A stretch of DNA of 29,933 nucleotides, taken from contig CAZCRG010000009.1 in the NCBI GenBank assembly GCA_964501105.1, forward strand, positions 1 through 29,933, given 5' to 3'. The stretch is from BMS3B sp964501105 (lineage in GTDB: Archaea; Hydrothermarchaeota; Hydrothermarchaeia; Hydrothermarchaeales; BMS3B). Position numbers and translations under genes: made by a program. This document shows, in pieces, positions 8,242-14,436 of the stretch. How positions within the stretch are numbered: the first letter of the stretch is position 1; each line of letters opens with the position of its first letter. A model generated the notes under the pieces. It had not been told where the DNA came from. It worked only from the letters and a program-made list of their open reading frames with translations, and did not search any database.

Positions 8242-8871
8242 ATGGCTGAAGTAATACCTGTAATCTCAAAGAGCTATGAGTGCAATGTTTATGTTATCCT
8301 GGATGAGAAGAAGGCTGTTATAGACACTGGCCTTGGGAGTATGAATCTTCTAAGGGAAGTGGAGAAGCTTATCCCTCTTGAGGAGGTGGATTATGTTATC
8401 AACACCCATGCTCATGCTGACCATGTATTTGGCAACCCAGCCTTTAAAAAGGCAGAGGTTTTAATCCATGAAAAAGATGCTGAAGCTTTATCTGAAGGCC
8501 ATCTTTACTCAACATCAGCAATGTTCAGTGTCTCAGGAAGCTTCAGATACCACAGAACTCTCAAAGATGGAGATAAAATTTCTCTGGGAGATATAGAGCT
8601 GGAGGTTCTCCATACCCCTGGGCATACTCCAGGGAGTATATGCCTATACCTCAGAGACAGAAAGGCTCTATTCTCTGGAGATCTGGTTTTTGCTGAGGGC
8701 AGCTTTGGAAGGGTGGACTTTGGAGGCAATAGCGAGGATCTCAAGGCCTCGCTGAAGAGAATCTCAGAGCTTGATGTTGAAGTTCTATACCCGGGACATG
8801 ATAATATCGTTGAAAGCAATGCCAGCAGGGACATAAGGCTGGCCCTCGAGATAACAGAAGAGTTTTTGTAG
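8242..8871 (+). CDS. Metallo-beta-lactamase-fold hydrolase
   Basis: 209 aa soluble enzyme with the full zinc-site set of the glyoxalase-II-like branch: HAHADH (56-61), HTPGHTPGS (His128), SGD (Asp147) and YPGHDN (His186). Length matches single-domain MBL-fold hydrolases, which cleave thioesters, lactones or phosphodiesters; the substrate cannot be read from the sequence. It starts 4 bases after the PflX-type radical SAM gene and probably shares its transcript, raising the possibility that it processes the product or a by-product of that enzyme. Upstream context gives no Shine-Dalgarno of note. Confidence 0.9.
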   Translation: MAEVIPVISKSYECNVYVILDEKKAVIDTGLGSMNLLREVEKLIPLEEVDYVINTHAHADHVFGNPAFKKAEVLIHEKDAEALSEGHLYSTSAMFSVSGSFRYHRTLKDGDKISLGDIELEVLHTPGHTPGSICLYLRDRKALFSGDLVFAEGSFGRVDFGGNSEDLKASLKRISELDVEVLYPGHDNIVESNASRDIRLALEITEEFL

Positions 8872-8913
8872 CAGAAGTGTTAATCTGTTTTGATAAGGTG
8901 TCAGTATAGTAAA

Positions 8914-8930
8914 AGTTAAATACGTTAACT
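8914..8930 (+). promoter_or_regulatory. Promoter region of the CAU tRNA with inverted repeat
   Basis: AGTTAA (8914-8919) and TTAACT (8925-8930) form a perfect inverted repeat around ATACG. The AT-rich left part lies 26-33 bases before the tRNA 5' end at 8947, where a TATA box would be expected. Confidence 0.35.
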
Positions 8931-8946
8931 CATGAGGTTACCCAGA

Positions 8947-9018
8947 GGGCCCGTAGCTTAGCGGTAGAGCGCCCGGCTCATAACCGGGCGGTCGTGGGTT
9001 CGAATCCCTCCGGGCCCA
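8947..9018 (+). tRNA. tRNA with CAU anticodon (Ile2 or elongator Met)
   Basis: The acceptor GGGCCCG (8947-8953) pairs with CGGGCCC (9011-9017), with A73 at 9018. The D stem is GCTT/GAGC. The anticodon stem is CCCGG/CCGGG around loop CTCATAA, anticodon CAT at 8979-8981. The T stem GTGGG/CCCTC has one U-U mismatch (8995 with 9009). CCA is not encoded. The anticodon stem lacks the three GGG/CCC pairs at its loop end that mark the archaeal initiator, so this is not tRNA-iMet. The GGGCCCG acceptor resembles archaeal tRNA-Ile2, whose wobble C is modified to agmatidine to read AUA, but elongator Met cannot be excluded by eye. Confidence 0.9.
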
Positions 9019-9190
9019 TACCTATTTCTGTTCTTATATCATAAAGCTGAAATTTAATGTCAGTTTTAACTACTATATGTAAGAAAAAAATATCAAAAAC
9101 ATTTTACCCCTGGTTATGGACGGCTACAGACACCTTATGGTACTATCATAATTGGAATAATTTGCACAATTTTATTCTTCGTAGAAATCA

Positions 9191-9229
9191 GAGAATATCT
9201 GGTAGGAAACTATCAAATCTGGAGAACCT
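9191..9229 (+). pseudogene. Decayed coding fragment, copy 1
   Basis: The open reading end around 9102-9230 translates to a hydrophobic stretch (TIIIGIICTILFFVEI) followed by REYLVGNYQIWRT and a stop. Bases 9191-9229 match 9876-9913 closely (most positions identical), where the peptide is EYLEGNYQIWKPAR. No start codon or intact frame upstream is convincing. It looks like the 3' end of a small membrane-protein gene that was duplicated and then decayed behind the CAU tRNA. The parent family was not recognised. Confidence 0.4.
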
Positions 9230-9254
9230 GAAACTATACCTCTGAAGAATGGCT

Positions 9255-9265
9255 TTGTATATGTT
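9255..9265 (+). promoter_or_regulatory. TATA box of the first RelE-type module
   Basis: TTGTATATGTT is centred about 24 bases before the antitoxin ATG at 9284, the spacing expected for a leaderless transcript. Confidence 0.4.
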
Positions 9266-9283
9266 AACTTCTAATTAGAAGAT

Positions 9284-9490
9284 ATGTCTTCTGAAATGGC
9301 AAGAATACGGGAGGATTTGGAATTCATCAAGAACAGACTTTTAGAGATTGAGGATATGTTTCATCTGCTGATAAATAGAGAATATGAAGTGAGAGACGAA
9401 TATGTGGACAAAATAAAGAGGATTTTAAGCGAGGATGAATTTGAAGAATACGAGAGTGTTGGGGAGCTGAGAAAAGCCATTGAGCAGTGA
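9284..9490 (+). CDS. Probable antitoxin paired with a RelE-type toxin
   Basis: 68 aa acidic protein. A long amphipathic helix (residues about 4-32, heptad-like with Leu/Ile/Met) would dimerise as a coiled coil. A flexible acidic tail (SEDEFEEYESVGELRKAIEQ) follows, of the sort that wraps a toxin. No classical DNA-binding motif is visible. It precedes the RelE-type gene by 6 bases, as antitoxins of type II modules do. An alternative in-frame ATG lies at 9296. The role is inferred from size, charge and position; the family is not recognised from sequence alone. Confidence 0.75.
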   Translation: MSSEMARIREDLEFIKNRLLEIEDMFHLLINREYEVRDEYVDKIKRILSEDEFEEYESVGELRKAIEQ

Positions 9491-9496
9491 TTTCAG

Positions 9497-9766
9497 ATGC
9501 GTATTCAAATAGAGAAGTCCCTGAAGAGAAAACTTACCAGGCTGTACAAAAAGGACAGGGTAATGTACGAGGCTGTGATGGATAAGATAGAGGAGATAGT
9601 CAAAAATCCTTACCACTACAAGCCTTTGCGTTATGACCTCAAGAATATCCGCAGAGTTCATATAAGAAAATCCTTTGTGCTCGTTTTTACTGTTCAAAAA
9701 GACAGTATAAGATTTCTCGACCTCGACCACCACGACGTAATTTACAAGAAGAGATTTTCTGTTTGA
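9497..9766 (+). CDS. RelE/ParE-superfamily toxin
   Basis: 89 aa basic protein with the compact RelE arrangement: two N-terminal helices (KSLKRKLTRLYKKDR and MDKIEEIVKNPYHYKPL), then YDLKNIRRVHIRKSFVLVFTV, in which the R-x-H-I-x-K strand carries the likely RNA-contacting basic residues, and a final DLDHHDVIYKK strand. Archaeal RelE toxins cut mRNA in the ribosomal A site; the absence of clear catalytic residues leaves the exact activity open. The antitoxin stops 6 bases upstream. The module lies behind the CAU tRNA with other toxin-antitoxin pairs. Confidence 0.88.
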   Translation: MRIQIEKSLKRKLTRLYKKDRVMYEAVMDKIEEIVKNPYHYKPLRYDLKNIRRVHIRKSFVLVFTVQKDSIRFLDLDHHDVIYKKRFSV

Positions 9767-9875
9767 GTCTTCTCCACTGGCAGATTCCTAGGAAGGTTTA
9801 ATCTTAAGCTGAGAGATAATTTATTAATATGGATATTAAAGAAGCAAAGAGGAGGAAGAGAAATCAGGTAACTTA

Positions 9876-9913
9876 AAGAATATTTAGAAGGAAATTACCA
9901 AATCTGGAAACCC
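9876..9913 (+). pseudogene. Decayed coding fragment, copy 2
   Basis: This is the second copy of the fragment at 9191-9229, reading EYLEGNYQIWKPAR then stop. Just upstream, AGAAATCAG (9859-9867) repeats the AGAAATCAG of copy 1 (9183-9191), but about ten extra bases and an in-frame stop separate it from the rest. The copy lies in a 252-base gap with no intact gene. It flanks the RelE-type module on the side opposite copy 1, so the two copies bracket that module as degenerate direct repeats about 690 bases apart. Confidence 0.4.
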
Positions 9914-9988
9914 GCCAGATAGAAAAGAGAATATATCTATATTTATGCTGCATAATATGTTCACCATAGGTACTAGTAGAAGGCAACA

Positions 9989-9997
9989 TTTTTATTT
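9989..9997 (+). promoter_or_regulatory. TATA-like box of the MntA/HepT operon
   Basis: TTTTTATTT is centred about 26 bases before the mntA ATG at 10019, consistent with a leaderless first gene. Confidence 0.35.
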
Positions 9998-10018
9998 CTT
10001 CTATACAAGAAATTAACC

Positions 10019-10405
10019 ATGGAGCTATACTGCATAGCCAGGGTGCTGGAAAAGCACAGCGAGGTACTCTTTGCCTACCTCTACGGCTCTGTGGCCAGAG
10101 GTGAGGCTGGAATAGAAAGCGATATAGATATAGGAATTTTTCTGCAGGAAGATTTCAAGCTAGATGCCTTTTATGAGATAGAAATTGCCAGGGAGATTGA
10201 GAGGGAATGCAATTTAAGAAAAGTAGAAGTTGTGGTTCTAAATAAAAAACCTCTGAGGTTTCTCAACCAGGTTTTGAGATATGGCAAACTTATCTTTTCC
10301 AGGGATGAAAAGGCAAGGGTTGCTTTTGAAACCCATGTTACCAAAGCCTACATAGACTTCCTTCCCCACTACAGGGAGTACGACAGAATGAGGCTCAGAG
10401 CATGA
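10019..10405 (+). CDS. mntA: MntA-type minimal nucleotidyltransferase (antitoxin)
   Basis: 128 aa. The polymerase-beta-like signature GSVARGEAGIESDIDIGI has G23-S24 and the metal-binding Asp35 and Asp37. In characterised MntA/HepT pairs this enzyme neutralises the HEPN RNase by transferring AMP units to a Tyr next to the RX4HXY active site. The partner here keeps that Tyr (Tyr108). The gene overlaps hepT by ATGA, a normal arrangement. It has no ribosome site but a TATA-like stretch about 26 bases upstream of its ATG. All catalytic motifs appear intact, so the pair is likely functional. Confidence 0.92.
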   Translation: MELYCIARVLEKHSEVLFAYLYGSVARGEAGIESDIDIGIFLQEDFKLDAFYEIEIAREIERECNLRKVEVVVLNKKPLRFLNQVLRYGKLIFSRDEKARVAFETHVTKAYIDFLPHYREYDRMRLRA

Positions 10406-10833
10406 CAGACAGAGACATAATAGAGGCTAAGTTTGATATTATTGAGAGAAATCTCAAATTCATTCAGGAAAACTACGCTGGCATGCCCCCGGAGGAGATA
10501 GAGGCAAGTTATAAGGATTCTCAGGCTTTAAAATTCTCTCTTTTTGAGATAGTGGAAGCCTGCATAGACATCGCCAACCACATAATTGCGGCGGAGAGGT
10601 TTGAGAGGGCTGAGCGGTATGCAGAGATGTTTATAACGCTGGGAGAACATGAAGTTATCCCAAAGGAGCTGGCAGAAAAGCTTGCAAAGATAGCAAGGTT
10701 CAGGAATCTTCTTATTCATAGATACTGGGAGGTTGATATGAAGTATATCATGGAGATTGTTGAGGACAGCCTTGGAGATGTAGAGGAGTTTATGGTTAGA
10801 ATAGAAGAGTACATGGAGAGGAGAGGGGTTTAG
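10402..10833 (+). CDS. hepT: HepT-type HEPN RNase toxin
   Basis: 143 aa all-helical HEPN (DUF86) protein with the RNase motif RNLLIHRY (RX4HXY: Arg101, His106, Tyr108) near the C terminus. HepT toxins are RNA-cleaving dimers that arrest growth until modified by MntA. The start overlaps the mntA stop by four bases, so synthesis is coupled. Length is typical of the family, and no truncation is seen. It forms the middle module of the toxin-antitoxin island between the CAU tRNA and the phosphoesterase gene. Confidence 0.92.
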   Translation: MTDRDIIEAKFDIIERNLKFIQENYAGMPPEEIEASYKDSQALKFSLFEIVEACIDIANHIIAAERFERAERYAEMFITLGEHEVIPKELAEKLAKIARFRNLLIHRYWEVDMKYIMEIVEDSLGDVEEFMVRIEEYMERRGV

Positions 10834-10902
10834 TTTATTCTTGATTAATGCAAGGTCCAATCTGTGCTCTTAATCGGCTCAAGAATTCCCGAGGAGATTA
10901 AA

Positions 10903-10956
10903 ATGAGCGCAAACGAACGAAAGTTATATATCCATACGTCAAAATATTTGAACTAA
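10903..10956 (+). CDS. Very short ORF with a well-placed ribosome site
   Basis: 17 codons reading MSANERKLYIHTSKYLN. GAGGAG at 10891-10896 lies 6 bases before the ATG, an unusually good Shine-Dalgarno for this region. The frame stays open upstream to 10846 (KVQSVLLIGSRIPEEIK), which looks protein-like, so an alternative view is that this is the last piece of a decayed gene rather than a peptide gene. No homologue recognised. Confidence 0.25.
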   Translation: MSANERKLYIHTSKYLN

Positions 10957-11094
10957 AAAGAGATATAGTGAATTTATCAAATCAGATGTTAGTAAGTTAA
11001 ACAAAATCCTTTGCATTGTAAGGATTCAAGCTATGGTGAACTTTAAGAATACAATAATGCCAGAGAACAAAAAAGCCACTGAGCTGTGTTGTCA

Positions 11095-11352
11095 TTATTT
11101 ATATACATTCCCTCTATATCCTGCTATAAGGATGTAAATTGTCTTCCTGTCATAATTTATATCAAAAATGACTCTAACATTTCTTATTCTTATTCTGTAT
11201 TTCCCCTTCCATTTACCTTTTAACTTTTTTATGTCTACTTTTCTGGATTTATAAATAAAATCCTTCAGAGCTTCCTCAAAGACGTCTAAAAAATTCTCTT
11301 TATGTAAAAAGTTGTAGGCATCCCTGTGATACTTTACCTTCCATCCAGTCAT
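11095..11352 (-). CDS. RelE-type toxin of the second module
   Basis: 85 aa basic protein of the RelE/ParE fold: N-terminal helices (WKVKYHRDAYNFLHKEN, VFEEALKDFIYKS), then IKKLKGKWKGKYRIRIRNVRVIFDINYD and a last strand TIYILIAGYRGNVYK. The YRIRIRNVRVIF block is the hallmark of this family. It lies 4 bases after its antitoxin on the minus strand. It is only distantly similar to the toxin at 9497-9766, which suggests separate acquisition rather than recent duplication. Confidence 0.88.
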   Translation of the reverse strand: MTGWKVKYHRDAYNFLHKENFLDVFEEALKDFIYKSRKVDIKKLKGKWKGKYRIRIRNVRVIFDINYDRKTIYILIAGYRGNVYK

Positions 11353-11356
11353 ATGG

Positions 11357-11560
11357 TCACAATTTCCTTGTAATAAAATCTTTCTCGTCTATTTCAGATG
11401 GCTCTTCTCCAAAAGCTTCTTCAATTTCCCTCTGCTCTTCGTCTGAAACATAGGGAAGCATATCAAATTTCAACCTAACAAATAACTTTTCTATGACATC
11501 ATTTAAAGCAGACCTCACCTCCTCTCTTACTATTTCCCTTATGGTATTCTCTGTTAACAT
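11357..11560 (-). CDS. Antitoxin of the second RelE-type module
   Basis: 67 aa from ATG at 11560. A GTG at 11569 would add three residues, but GGTGG (11570-11566) is then too close; it is well placed for the ATG. The N-terminal half is an amphipathic helix (ENTIREIVREEVRSALNDVIEKL). The acidic tail (SDEEQREIEEAFGEEPSEIDEKDF) is characteristic of archaeal antitoxins that mask RelE-like toxins. No DNA-binding motif is obvious. The toxin gene follows after 4 bases. The upstream CTATACC at 11586-11592 may be the TATA element read on this strand. Confidence 0.78.
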   Translation of the reverse strand: MLTENTIREIVREEVRSALNDVIEKLFVRLKFDMLPYVSDEEQREIEEAFGEEPSEIDEKDFITRKL

Positions 11561-11767
11561 TCCTTCCACCTATTTTAGCTCGCAACTATACCATTGTGCA
11601 TTATTGTTATTCAGTCTGGAATTTCCAATTTATAGACAGAATATAGCACATATACCATAAATTACACTAAAAATCCATCATCAACTTCTATATTCATTAT
11701 GGAGTCAATAAAAATTCTTTATAACAACTTACTGAATTAAACCCCTGGCTTAACTTTTTTTAGAAAT

Positions 11768-11776
11768 CTATATACA
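11768..11776 (+). promoter_or_regulatory. TATA box of the phosphoesterase gene
   Basis: CTATATACA is centred about 26 bases before the ATG at 11798, implying a leaderless mRNA; no Shine-Dalgarno is present. Confidence 0.5.
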
Positions 11777-11797
11777 TCTCAAAAACAAAATTAACTT

Positions 11798-12445
11798 ATG
11801 CGCCTTATCTGCGTTTCAGACATCCACAGCAGGTACAGCAATATTGAAAAAATCAAATCTGAACTGAAAAAAGCGGATGTTCTTATTATAGCCGGGGACA
11901 TAACAAATTTTGGAGATAAGGATGAAGCAAGGGAAATTTTGAGGGAATTCATGAAGTACAGCTCCAGAGTTCTGGCTGTTCAGGGAAACTGCGACTCCCC
12001 GTCTGTGAACGATGCCTTAAAAGAACTCAAAGTATGGCTTCATGGCAGAAATGTGATTATTAACAATATAGGCTTTTTTGGCCTTGGAGGCTCCAATATA
12101 ACGCCCTTTGGCACGCCTCAGGAGTACTCCGAAGAGAAGTTACTAAAAACAGCAGAGAAGGGCTACAAGTCTCTGGGCAATATAGAGAGAAAAATTTTTA
12201 TTACCCACACACCTCCCTTTGGAATTCTGGACAGAACAGGTTCAGGATTAAGGGCTGGAAGCAGAGCTTTGAGAAACTTTATCAGAGATGCTGAACTAGA
12301 GCTGGTAATCTGCGGCCATATTCATGAGGCAAAGGGTATTGAGAAGTGGCAGGGAAAACTTATTGTAAACCCAGGGCCACTGCACATGGGCTATGCTGTG
12401 ATTGAGCTGGAAAATAAGGTAAAGGCTGAGCTTGTAAGCCTATAA
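11798..12445 (+). CDS. Calcineurin-like metallophosphoesterase
   Basis: 215 aa with every metal-site motif of the family: DIH (Asp8, His10), GDI (around 34), GNCD (around 68), HTPP (around 147) and GHIHE (around 183). It belongs to the small archaeal Icc/YfcE-like group (COG2129) that hydrolyses phosphodiesters or phosphomonoesters, usually with Mn. The natural substrate is not predictable. It is single, transcribed from a TATA box about 26 bases upstream, and overlaps the convergent lysK stop by 6 bases. No signal peptide, so cytoplasmic. Confidence 0.9.
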   Translation: MRLICVSDIHSRYSNIEKIKSELKKADVLIIAGDITNFGDKDEAREILREFMKYSSRVLAVQGNCDSPSVNDALKELKVWLHGRNVIINNIGFFGLGGSNITPFGTPQEYSEEKLLKTAEKGYKSLGNIERKIFITHTPPFGILDRTGSGLRAGSRALRNFIRDAELELVICGHIHEAKGIEKWQGKLIVNPGPLHMGYAVIELENKVKAELVSL

Positions 12446-14056
12446 GGCTACCTCTCTCAGCCTTTTCACAACCCAGTCTCTTGGCAGAGATGCAAGAAAC
12501 ATCCCCGCCTTGGGACCGTAGGTTTTGCCCAGAGTTACCAGATATATACTCTGAAAAGCTGCCCTCAGAGGAAGCCCAAACTCTTTAGCGAGGTCGTAAA
12601 TTTTCTGCTGAAGCTCCTCACCAGAGAGATCTGAGCTGGAAATAATCTCGCCGAGCTCTTCAAGGAACTTCTTCTGCTCCTCATTTAGCCTGTCTTTAAC
12701 TTCACTTATGTCCTCCAAGAGGGAAGACTTCATATCCTCAGGGGCATACTTCTCAAGCCATACTCGAGCATATTCTACCCTTCCGAGAATTTCCTCTTCA
12801 AGCTCCTGACTGTAATGTCCAGAGCGGCTAAGGCTGGAGATTAAGGCACTTCTGTCCTTATAGAGAGGAGCCACCATGGCAGCATGAGAGAAGGGCAGAG
12901 GATTGGGCTTGTGAAGGGTATCAAGCTGAGAAATCTCATAGAGTCTTTTCATGTGCTTGAGCTCCTTCTCACTTCCCGCCTTTTCCTGACCAAAGTAAAC
13001 CCTTGCATGAGTATCGTAGTCATCATAGAGCTTGGGAAGTTCCCGCCAGGAGAAGCTCCTTGTCTTCATGAGCTTTTTATTGTAGAAGAAGCGGAGAAGC
13101 TGGGCAGGAGCCACCTCAAGCCAGTCCTTTGGATAAACTACATTTCCCAGGGAGGCACTCATCTTCTCGCCATTAATCATCAAATGCTCATAGAAAATTG
13201 GAACTGGCATGGGGAAGTCAAGAACCCTCTCAACAATCTCAGCATTAACCCACCAGGCGCTTGTCGGCACAACATACTCCTTACCTGCGCCTTCGCTGAC
13301 TATATTCCAGCGAGCCCACTGGGCAGCCCACTCGCCCTTCCACATCAGCTTGCCCCTATCTCTGAGAGGGTCAGCTACACCCTCATGACCACAGCCCTTT
13401 GCAGTATGCTTCTCAAATTTATAGTCCTGACACTTATAATAGACCTTGCCCTCTTCATACTTCTCAACCCTTGGAGTAATAATCTTACCGCAGTTTTCGC
13501 AGATGGGCACAAAGGGGCTGTAGTCACTAGGAAGAGGATTCTGCCTGTACTTATTTTGAATTTCTATAACCTTCTCCCTGTTTTCCAGAATCCTCTTTAT
13601 ATAAGGCCTGAAGTTACCTTTAGCGTACTCCTCACGCATCGAATATCTCTTAAGGTCTGTTCTAACAAACTCCTGAAGAACCTTAAAGTAATCACTCACA
13701 TGGTGCTCAGCATAGCTGCTGTGGCATCCCCAGGGGTCTGGAACAGAGGTTACAGGCATGCCTATATACTCCTCATATTCTTTAGGCACACCCTCCGGAA
13801 TTTTACGCAGAGGGTCCATGTCCTCTGCCACCCAGATAAGTTCAGTCTCATAACCTGCCTCCTGAAGAGCAATGCACACTGAGTCAGCTCTTATGGTGTC
13901 GCTGAGCCTTCCTATATGAAGCACTCCCGAGATGCTGGCACTGGTCTTGAGAGTGAACTTCTTAAACTCTGGAACCTCTCTATCAATATAATGAAACTTC
14001 TTCCTTCCAGTTATCTCTCTTGCCTTGCTATCAGCCCAGAATAAAACATCTTCCAT
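12440..14056 (-). CDS. lysK: Lysyl-tRNA synthetase, class I
   Basis: 538 aa class I LysRS, the form found in most Euryarchaeota. It has the HIGH-type signature LHIGR (46-50) and KMSAS (298-302) of the Rossmann catalytic domain. A zinc-ribbon-like insertion has Cys186, Cys189, Cys209 and Cys222. The remainder is the alpha-helical anticodon-binding cage typical of class I LysRS. It charges tRNA-Lys in the cytoplasm. It starts one base after the cutA stop (TAG-T-ATG), so the two genes form an operon read leftward. Its 3' end overlaps the phosphoesterase gene by 6 bases. All essential motifs are present. Confidence 0.96.
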   Translation of the reverse strand: MEDVLFWADSKAREITGRKKFHYIDREVPEFKKFTLKTSASISGVLHIGRLSDTIRADSVCIALQEAGYETELIWVAEDMDPLRKIPEGVPKEYEEYIGMPVTSVPDPWGCHSSYAEHHVSDYFKVLQEFVRTDLKRYSMREEYAKGNFRPYIKRILENREKVIEIQNKYRQNPLPSDYSPFVPICENCGKIITPRVEKYEEGKVYYKCQDYKFEKHTAKGCGHEGVADPLRDRGKLMWKGEWAAQWARWNIVSEGAGKEYVVPTSAWWVNAEIVERVLDFPMPVPIFYEHLMINGEKMSASLGNVVYPKDWLEVAPAQLLRFFYNKKLMKTRSFSWRELPKLYDDYDTHARVYFGQEKAGSEKELKHMKRLYEISQLDTLHKPNPLPFSHAAMVAPLYKDRSALISSLSRSGHYSQELEEEILGRVEYARVWLEKYAPEDMKSSLLEDISEVKDRLNEEQKKFLEELGEIISSSDLSGEELQQKIYDLAKEFGLPLRAAFQSIYLVTLGKTYGPKAGMFLASLPRDWVVKRLREVAL

Positions 14057-14057
14057 A

Positions 14058-14375
14058 CTATACGCTCCTGGTCTCCTCTTTAACCCACATCAGATACTCT
14101 TCCAGCCCACCTTCTAGGGGAATTACTGTAATGTCTGGAAGCTCATAGCTGTGAAGCTCCTTAACTCTTGCAATAAGAGCCTCAACTTTCGCTCTTGGAG
14201 TCTTCAGAAGAAGAAGGGCTTCACTATCCTCCTCTATTCTGCCCTTCCACCAGTAGATGGAGGAGATGTTATCTATAATATTGGCGCAGGCAGCCAGACG
14301 CTCCTCCACAACAGCTTTAGCTATACTTCTCGCCTCCTCAGCATTGCTGGTTGTTATGTAAACTATAACCACCAT
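14058..14375 (-). CDS. cutA: CutA1 divalent-cation tolerance protein
   Basis: 105 aa with the standard CutA1 pattern: VYITTSNAEEARSIAKAVVEERLAACANI, then SIYWWKGRIEEDSEALLLLKT, and HSYELPDITVIPLEGG. CutA1 forms very stable trimers. It is linked to metal tolerance in bacteria but its biochemical role in archaea is unsettled. First gene of a two-gene unit with lysK. The likely TATA element is TAAATAAA on the plus strand at 14397-14405, about 26 bases from the ATG. Confidence 0.95.
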   Translation of the reverse strand: MVVIVYITTSNAEEARSIAKAVVEERLAACANIIDNISSIYWWKGRIEEDSEALLLLKTPRAKVEALIARVKELHSYELPDITVIPLEGGLEEYLMWVKEETRSV

Positions 14376-14396
14376 AATTAGAAATTAATACACTTG

Positions 14397-14405
14397 GTAA
14401 ATAAA
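14397..14405. promoter_or_regulatory. AT-rich promoter element between cutA and the site-2 protease
   Basis: GTAAATAAA lies about 26 bases from the cutA ATG (minus strand) and about 36 bases from the protease ATG (plus strand). It is the only strong TATA-like candidate in the 61-base divergent gap, so it may serve both directions. The protease also has an AAGGTAA ribosome site. Confidence 0.35.
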
Positions 14406-14436
14406 GCTTCTTTTCAAAATCCCTAAAGGTAATTAG

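Noticed and set aside
9057..9245. 62-codon open frame starting MSVLTTICKKK
   Set aside because: Another frame over the same bases carries the hydrophobic segment and the repeated EYL-GNYQIW signal, so this one is probably accidental.
12884..13882. A 332-codon open frame on the plus strand
   Set aside because: It lies wholly antisense to lysK, whose motifs and length are complete; the translation has no recognisable domain and is a shadow of biased codon use.
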